A program made the position numbers and the translations under genes. Positions 58,301-64,000 of a stretch of 64,000 nucleotides of DNA are shown here, in pieces (within the stretch, counting starts at the first letter, position 1; every line of letters starts with the position of its first letter). The stretch comes from Chrysaora quinquecirrha (Eukaryota; Cnidaria; Scyphozoa; Semaeostomeae; Pelagiidae), in assembly GCA_014526335.1 (NCBI GenBank), contig JACTAT010000035.1, forward strand, positions 2,209,452 to 2,273,451, in the 5' to 3' direction. A model generated the notes under the pieces. The model ran no database searches. It saw nothing but the letters and a program-made list of their open reading frames with translations, and was not told the DNA's origin.

Positions 58301-61300
58301 CCTCTTCGAAAAAAGTATATTGTGCAAACAAATATAATTTGGAACATGCTGTTTAAACCTATCCGGGTATAATTGATGCATAAGGCAATAAGTACAGCTT
58401 ACCTGAGACTTCGGTTTAGTTCTTCCAAGTAGGCTTTCTGATCAAGTATCATTTCAAGCTTCTGTTCGACAACAGTATCTTTATCACTAAGACAAGAAAA
58501 AATAATTAATATGACAGTAATTACTCTTACCAACAAAGTAGCTATAGCTTGTATACAAGTTATCAAAACGACATCTTCAAGTAAAAGTGTCAAGCTTTTC
58601 GCTGATCTTCGAAATAGAAGTTTTTAGTCGTAAATTTCATATGTTGTACTTTTTTACAGCTTGACCGTCATCAATATCTATTTGTATTTTGGTGACCAAA
58701 CTGAATTGCTGGATCAGAAATATTCGACGAAATTTTAGATTACACTTAGGGTACAAAAGTATTGCAACGCTTAACCTAAAATGGCGGCCAACATAAGCCG
58801 TAGGCCCAAAAACACAAAATTTACATAACAAAGCCATGGCGGCTCGGGGGCTTCGCCCAACTTGATTTAGGCGGGAAAATGTTCACAATTTCATTGACTT
58901 TCATTGAGAAGAAAAGTTAAACGATTTATTTGTTGCTTCTTGTGGAAAATAATAAAAAACTTTGAAGCAGTGCCTTCCAGAATTTGAGCGAAATATTTCA
59001 AGAGTTGTCTTGATAAAAAGCAATAAACATAACTACTTTTTTGACCGTTGATTCAAAGTTTTTTCGTTATTCAAAGCAAAATAGCTGAAACTTTTGTTCC
59101 ACGTTAAAGTTTTTACTGAGAGAGGTAGTTTTCACAAATAAAACAGAGATTATTTTGTGGACAACAATTTCAGGTGAGTGATTTTTGTTTAGGCCCAAAA
59201 AGGGTACTTTTTGTAAATTTGCAAATTCTTCTCTATTAACCCAAGAATTTGCTTCAAAATTAATTTACAATATTTTAAGATAACCACAGTTTTGAAATAT
59301 GTGAATGAAATTGTCCATAAAAATTTCTGAAGACCCCTTCAAGTGCAAAATTTATTTTCGCATCAAAACAACAAATTCAAAAGTTACTCACCTAAAGTCT
59401 TTATCAATATTTCAACCCCCAAATTCTTCTCTAACTGTACACTTTGAGCGAAAATTTAAATCGTAATTACAGGTTTGAACTATTTTGCCTCGAAAAATCA
59501 CGAAACTTTGTAGCAAAAGTCACAATAAGTGGTTCATACATCGCTGTTTTTCAAGACAACCCTTGAAATATTTTCCAGAAAATTTGGAAGGCAATGCTTC
59601 AAGGTTTTTGACTATTTTTCATCCCAAATGCGAAATAAATCGTTTAACTTTTATTCTAACTGAAAGTCAATGAAATTGTGAACATTTTCCCGCCTAAATC
59701 AAGTTCGACGATGCCCCTGAGCCGCCATGGCTTTGTTATGTAAATTTTGTGTTGTTGGGCCTACGGCTACTGTTGGCCGCCATTTTAGGTCAAGCGTTGC
59801 AATACTTTTGTACCCTAAGTGTATAATGGTGACGTTATAGTTTTTCGGATCCATAATACCAACCAGTGAGAAATAATAGAAAAAAAGCTATTAAACAGAA
59901 CAAGGAGTAGACAATACGATTACTGAACGAAATGGGAAAACCTTATGAAGGAACTTGTCATTATAACTTTAATCAAGTTAGCTTTCTTGGCGAAAGCTTA
60001 CTAAGCTTACTGTTCTTGGCGAAAGCTTACTTGAAACCGGGGAAATTTTACCTAGTGTTCTATTCAACCTGATAACAAGACTGCCTATCATTCTTAAAGC
60101 AGTTGACGTTCTGGAAAAATGAACTATCAAAATAGACCACTTAAAAGCTTTCGGTTGAGGCAAAAAAAATAACTGACATCAACTTTTCGGCTGGACAAGT
60201 ACATAGTCGACTCGCTACACAAGTCATTTTTAATTTGGATATTGAGTTGAATTTCTGAATGCCAAACAAACGTTTGGCACAAACAAACCGACGCCATGTT
60301 CGTTTTGGCGGCGAGCAATTCAACTCAACTGCCAAATTATAAACGACTTTTGTAGCGAATGTCTAACAACATAGTAGATAGTAGGTCACATTAAATCACC
60401 TTGCGTCCACAACATCCACGCTGTTCTTTTCTAGATAATTCCCATCGCGTAGATAAAGACTTATATCAATGACACCAGACTAGAAGAAAAAAAATCAGCT
60501 ATTAAATTCATTTATTCACAACTTGATGGGAAAACGTCAGTCTGTTGACTGAGATCTTAGACATTCTACATGCATGTAGTTGAAGATTCATATGAATATC
60601 GCATAGCAAAGGGATATCACTAAACCCAGCTTTAGATAAATCCTTCAAAAGAGCCTTCATTTTTAAGCTTATGTATATTTTTTTCTACACAAGCTAAAGA
60701 ACTTTCGCAGGTGATACAATAGGTCACTGAACAGAGACAGGCTGAAAAATTGAGAATATAAAATAAAAACAACTGGTTACTACTATTTAGGAGATTTTGC
60801 AATCATGTTCTTCGGAGCATGCAGCAAGGGGGGAAAAACACGAGAAAGTGTTGGAAAAAACCTATAACTAGTGCTTCATCTTTGAAAAATCAACCCAAAA
60901 ATCAAAGAAAAATTTCACGAAAATCAATTAAATGTCGTCTGTCAGTTTTCACGAACTATTTCTCTTCCTTCTAAAAACAAATGGAGCAAAAAGGGCATTC
61001 AATGTTAAAAGCGTGTTTTTCTTTGTTCATCTTCTTCCCAACTTTCTCAGTCTCTCCTGCTCAGCGGCTATACGGCTCTGGTACCCAGGGTAACTCAGAC
61101 CAAGAGTTTAAGGCAAAAGACAGCAGATTACCCAATAAACTTACTTGCAACTCATTACAGGGCAGATTTTTAGAAAATTTTGACCACCCCCCCTGCTTGT
61201 AGATTCAATAGCATAATCAGTTGTTGTGGATAATGTGGGCTGCTGTATTGTGAGGCTGGTTCAGAGGGGCATTGTGTTGCAGGGGGGTGAACTGAACCAA

Positions 61301-64000
61301 TCGCAAGTTTGGAACAAACAGAAACCTGCTCGAAATAGGCAATAAAAAGCCAGCAAATAGCTAATTAGACATGTTTCTTAGCGGGTGTCATGATTGAATA
61401 GCATCTCGAGAAAAGACAGCAATCCTTGTAGAATGAATCGGTCTCTATTGGCTATGAATAATTAGAAAGCATCATATATGCTGAATAATATGCACTTACA
61501 TGACAATCAAGATTCTCTCCTTTCAGATCCAAGTTACAATCAATCATATTCAGTCCAACAAGCATTCCACTTATGACAATACTTTCCTCTCCAAGCATCA
61601 TGGCATGGCTTTCGTACATGTCCCTTAATGATTGGAAAGATCAAATAGTGAGTAGGTAGGAAGATATCTACGTTAACATGGGGCTTGTGGAACTATGGCC
61701 TGTGGTTCACCCGTGGAACCGTGTCCTGTTGTCCTGTGACACTTAGATCCGTTCCATAAACGTACGAACGAATAAGCTTCCCCTTTATACTGATTGCGGA
61801 ACCATGCTATCCAGTCAATCATTGCAATCAATCAATTTGTCAACTTATCAACGTTCAACCAATCTTACAATCAAGCGATTAATAAATCAATCGATCGATT
61901 AGATAGCAAATCAATCACGCGATAGCAAATCAATCATGCATACCAGGGCACAAAATAGAAGAAACCAATAGGGGAAATCTTAAGTTCATCAATTTCTGAG
62001 ATCGTATAGCGACTGTTCCATCAATACACTATTCCAACTTCACCTTCATTCTATATTTCGGTGATATAACGAGACTTTTCTGAATGAGTTCTTCGGGCTA
62101 TAATTGGCTGTTAGGTTGTAGGCTGAGGCATATGTATAGGTTGAATAGTACAAGGCTTTTATATGTTTTAAGTCGTCCTGCTGGCAGTAATACCTAAATC
62201 TTTCCTATCAATGGAACAACTTCACACTTCGTGATTCCTTTGGCCCGTTGTGTGGAATTACAGACAGGCTCTTCAAGGTGAATTTGACCTTATAGTGCGA
62301 AACCTACATAATCATAACTGCTGTGGCTTCGTAGTATATCCGGCTAGCTCGGGTCAGGCCTCGATCCCTTGTAGCTGCAGCGTCACAGCCAGGGTCCCGT
62401 TAATTCATCAACTTCTTAGATTCTAACGACAGGCACTAAATACATTATTTCACCTTTCAGCTTAAACTGATTGCAAACCAGACACAATAAGGACTTGGCC
62501 ATGTCTACAACAGGGTAACTAAAAACCAAACCTGCCTGATAATGAATCCTTGAATCAATCTGCATGCGAATAGCAAACGTAACTATCTAATCACTCAGTT
62601 ATCCATTCATTCATATAATGAATCCATAACGCAATCGACTAATGAACCTATTGATATGATTGCACATCCATTAAGATAAAGAACAATTATACATCAATAA
62701 CTACTTGACCTGTTACTCTTTACAAGTACATAGCTAACTATTCTATCTTGCAGCTATCTGATAAGCTAGTCATATAAAAAGAAACGACTCTAGTCAATAT
62801 ATACTTAAAAACACTCCTTTAATAAGCCCACCTGCACTGGGCCTGCACTTGGGAATTGTTACTATCTTATTATCTATCTATCAATTAATCATATCACTCA
62901 GTCAATTAACAGATGAATTTGTGAATGTTCCAATGATTAAACAATCATATTGCTATGCTACTAACAAAATGATGTCTTTAAACACTTTATTGACAGGTTA
63001 TTGTCTTGTGTTCTTTGATTTATGTCTCTTTTCTTGATTGTCCTACTACCATTTCAGACAATTTCACAATAATAACTTCAATACGTTTGACAGTAGAGAG
63101 TCATCATCATTCTTATAATCAAGAATGAATCTTTAAGCTTATCAACACCCATTTTAAGATAAGTATGGATCTATCATTATGTGAATACATAATATATGAT
63201 ACTGTAGCAAATATAAAGAAATAAAAAGCATACTTCATAGTGTTCTTTTCGTTGATAAGACCTTGCACCTGTTCTGCTAAAAGCTTCTGCATTAAAGCCA
63301 ATCGCATCCATGCTCTTGCACGGCCCAAATTTGTCCTGAAAAGATATGGTCAAGGTTTAAAAAGATTAGTTTTCTGATTTATGCTACTTGTTTTATTGGG
63401 TTTCACTCAATAAAACCAGAAGGCACCATTAGAAGATACTTGTTTGAAAGTGAGAGGGCTACTATTGTTCTATAAACAATAGAAAACAATAGTTGCAGGT
63501 GAAAGTGAAATGGTGTGTTTAGCACCAATCGCTAGGATCTCCGCATGATGCTTCCATGGCTGGAGGTTAAACCCCAACACTTCTAAGCTCTTGATGCCTC
63601 CAGCTGGCTAAGGTTTTGATTGTAGAGCAATCTCTTCATGTCCTTCATTAAGCAACAGCATTCCCAAGGTATCCAATCAGGTTATACCTGATACTATATA
63701 TACTATAAAGCTATACTATACTATACTGTACTATACTGTACTATACTATACAACTTGATGATTAAAATTATAACCAGAAGCTCAAACTTGTTGATAAAAA
63801 CAAACAAAAAATGCATGTTTGTTATTGACTGCATATTTTACTTTACTTCCCAACAATCCATTCCTCATATATCCAAGACAATACCAAACGTAACTTACTT
63901 TATAGTAGGCAAACTTCTTATGCTTAAAAGCATGTCTTTGAGACTTGGAATCTTACTCTCCAATGCTTCAAGAACACCCCAGTAATCTTTGCGAGATCCA
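46697..64000 (-). CDS. RUFY: RUN and FYVE domain-containing protein (RUFY1/2/3-like), 5' end outside window
   Basis: Eighteen exons on the minus strand join with matching phases: >64000-63899, 63335-63234, 61623-61500, 60479-60400, 58486-58403, 57721-57652, 55739-55638, 54425-54309, 53884-53834, 52881-52765, 52584-52487, 51929-51843, 51141-51012, 50442-50380, 49414-49383, 48588-48540, 48008-47931 and 46833-46697 (~541 residues visible). The first four encode most of the RUN domain, with [39 protein letters not shown] and [14 protein letters not shown] long coiled coil follows, including [12 protein letters not shown] and the conserved [22 protein letters not shown]. The last two exons encode the FYVE finger ([39 protein letters not shown]), which binds PI3P. 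RUFY proteins are Rab/Rap effectors on early endosomes; that role is from the family. One base appears missing in the final exon (see findings). The N-terminus is off the right edge. Confidence 0.96.
46904..47142. repeat. MITE family A copy (last RUFY intron)
   Basis: Starts TAGCCCCGGCAAGACAATCAC and ends TTTGATCGTTTAGCCAGGGT. Confidence 0.75.
47219..47494. repeat. MITE family A copy (last RUFY intron)
   Basis: Starts CTTGGGCGCTACCAAAACGA and ends TTTGACAACTTGGCCTAGGC; separated from the previous copy by about 75 bp. Confidence 0.75.
48640..49290. repeat. Degenerate ~210-250-bp tandem triplication in a RUFY intron
   Basis: TTTACATTGAGCTGCTCGTG near 48713 recurs as TTTACATAGAGTAGCTCATG about 212 bp later and in weaker form near 49180. 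CAAGCAATCTTAATTTCTT marks the unit ends at about 48850 and 49070. No reading frame is shared. Confidence 0.7.
50066..50310. repeat. MITE family B copy, inverted relative to 10985
   Basis: Ends TTAAACTAGAAGACATGTC and GTCTCCTAGTTAAGCCTAGG. The internal block GCTAAACATGCGAGTGAC matches the reverse of 11171-11197. Confidence 0.8.
51220..51283. repeat. SINE family 1 fragment
   Basis: AGGTGAAGGTGAAATAGTATT followed by TAGCGCCAGTCGCTAGGATC matches the copy at 8357; the element then stops at a MITE insertion. Confidence 0.75.
51284..51452. repeat. Short inverted-repeat element interrupting a SINE
   Basis: About 170 bp with ~45-bp imperfect inverted ends: GGCCAAGTCTATCTCTTAAT ... CTAAGGTCC on the left and GGACCTTAG ... 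AATAGACTTTGGGCAAGTCT on the right. Confidence 0.7.
52005..52395. repeat. (CTAA)n tetranucleotide array (RUFY intron)
   Basis: ACTA/ACTAACTA tetranucleotides with AATT interruptions. The motif is the complement of the TTAG array in the NUP210 intron. Confidence 0.95.
53071..53253. mobile_element. 183-bp MITE with TA flanks (RUFY intron)
   Basis: Ends TACACAATTTCGGGGTTCGC and, on the other strand, TACACTATTTCGGGGTTCGC, giving inverted repeats of about 27 bp flanked by TA. It has no coding capacity and is consistent with a Tc1/mariner-type MITE. Confidence 0.8.
53943..54010 (-). repeat. SINE family 2 tail fragment
   Basis: TTTTTCAACGAGTGGCATACC then AATTGATGGATTACATTTC matches the 17050-17100 end of another copy. 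Confidence 0.6.
54629..55240. mobile_element. Non-autonomous mariner-like element (RUFY intron)
   Basis: 612 bp with near-perfect terminal inverted repeats beginning CAGGGTGGCCCAAAAAAAA, about 27 bp long, inserted at a TA dinucleotide in a TATATA tract. Ends of CAGGGTGGCCCA type are known from mariner-family transposons. The interior has no recognisable transposase, so this is a deletion derivative or MITE. Confidence 0.9.
57313..57607. repeat. Dispersed repeat family F copy (RUFY intron)
   Basis: GTTAGTTGACAACTGATTCCC, CGATCAACTGCACCCTGTAG and the terminal AAGCCTGGCTTA match copies at 33893 and 40120. It ends about 45 bp from the exon at 57652. Confidence 0.75.
58741..59823. mobile_element. 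~1.08-kb foldback element, palindromic over nearly its full length
   Basis: The left end TACACTTAGGGTACAAAAGT is the exact reverse complement of the right end at 59804-59823. The outer ~210 bp are strongly similar (GGCGGCCAACATAAGCCGTA against its counterpart near 59770). The similarity continues inward with mismatches to a centre near 59280. TA dinucleotides lie at both ends. No protein-coding capacity was recognised. It lies in the RUFY intron between 58486 and 60400. Confidence 0.9.
62319..62462 (+). repeat. SINE family 1 copy, opposite orientation
   Basis: GCTGCAGCGTCACAGCCAGGGTC and GACAGGCACTAAATACATT are the reverse of blocks in the 8357-8540 copy. The tRNA-like part is at the left end. 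Confidence 0.65.
63493..63620. repeat. SINE family 1 copy
   Basis: CAGGTGAAAGTGAAATGGTG then TAGCACCAATCGCTAGGATC, followed by a shortened tRNA-like part (GCTGGAGGTTAAACCCCAAC). Confidence 0.7.
63685..63752. repeat. (ACTAT)n pentanucleotide microsatellite
   Basis: ACTATACTATACTGTACTAT-type tandem units in the RUFY intron between 63335 and 63899. Confidence 0.85.

Overview
This is animal (metazoan) nuclear DNA. It is AT-rich, its genes are split by many short introns with GT..AG borders, and the intronic space is packed with MITE-like elements, tRNA-derived SINEs and microsatellites. Intron phases and exon contents of the long genes follow vertebrate orthologues closely, which suits a slowly evolving marine invertebrate such as a cnidarian or sponge. 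I cannot fix the phylum from sequence alone. Nothing bacterial, viral or CRISPR-like is present.

Layout. (1) 1-3127: a ~188-bp satellite with a three-unit higher-order period, a quiet stretch, and a (CAT)n array. (2) 3128-7097: a head-to-head pair, a UBC12/UBE2M-like E2 on the minus strand and a three-exon group XII secretory phospholipase A2 on the plus strand, sharing a short promoter region that holds a perfect 10-bp inverted repeat of CRE-like TACGTCA sites. (3) 8040-13313: MPEG1 (perforin-2) on the minus strand, three coding exons plus likely leader exons. (4) 14879-43620: NUP210 (gp210) on the minus strand, reconstructed here as 41 coding exons covering the whole protein from signal peptide to the C-terminal membrane anchor and tail. 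(5) 46697 to beyond 64000: a RUFY-family gene on the minus strand, 18 exons from within the RUN domain to the C-terminal FYVE finger; its 5' end lies outside the window.

These genes do not form a pathway. They are a membrane-themed but probably incidental neighbourhood: an innate-immune pore-forming protein, a secreted PLA2-fold protein, a nuclear-pore membrane protein, an endosomal Rab/PI3P effector and a neddylation-type E2. I found no new multi-gene system.

The most notable signals are structural. There is an inverted, decayed duplicate of NUP210 exon 14 inside another NUP210 intron. A ~1.08-kb element in a RUFY intron is palindromic over almost its whole length. A 418-bp palindrome built of CCACCACAG blocks lies in the NUP210-RUFY gap. 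One MITE family occurs in more than a dozen copies. Four single-base frameshifts in otherwise intact conserved exons look more like assembly error than gene decay.
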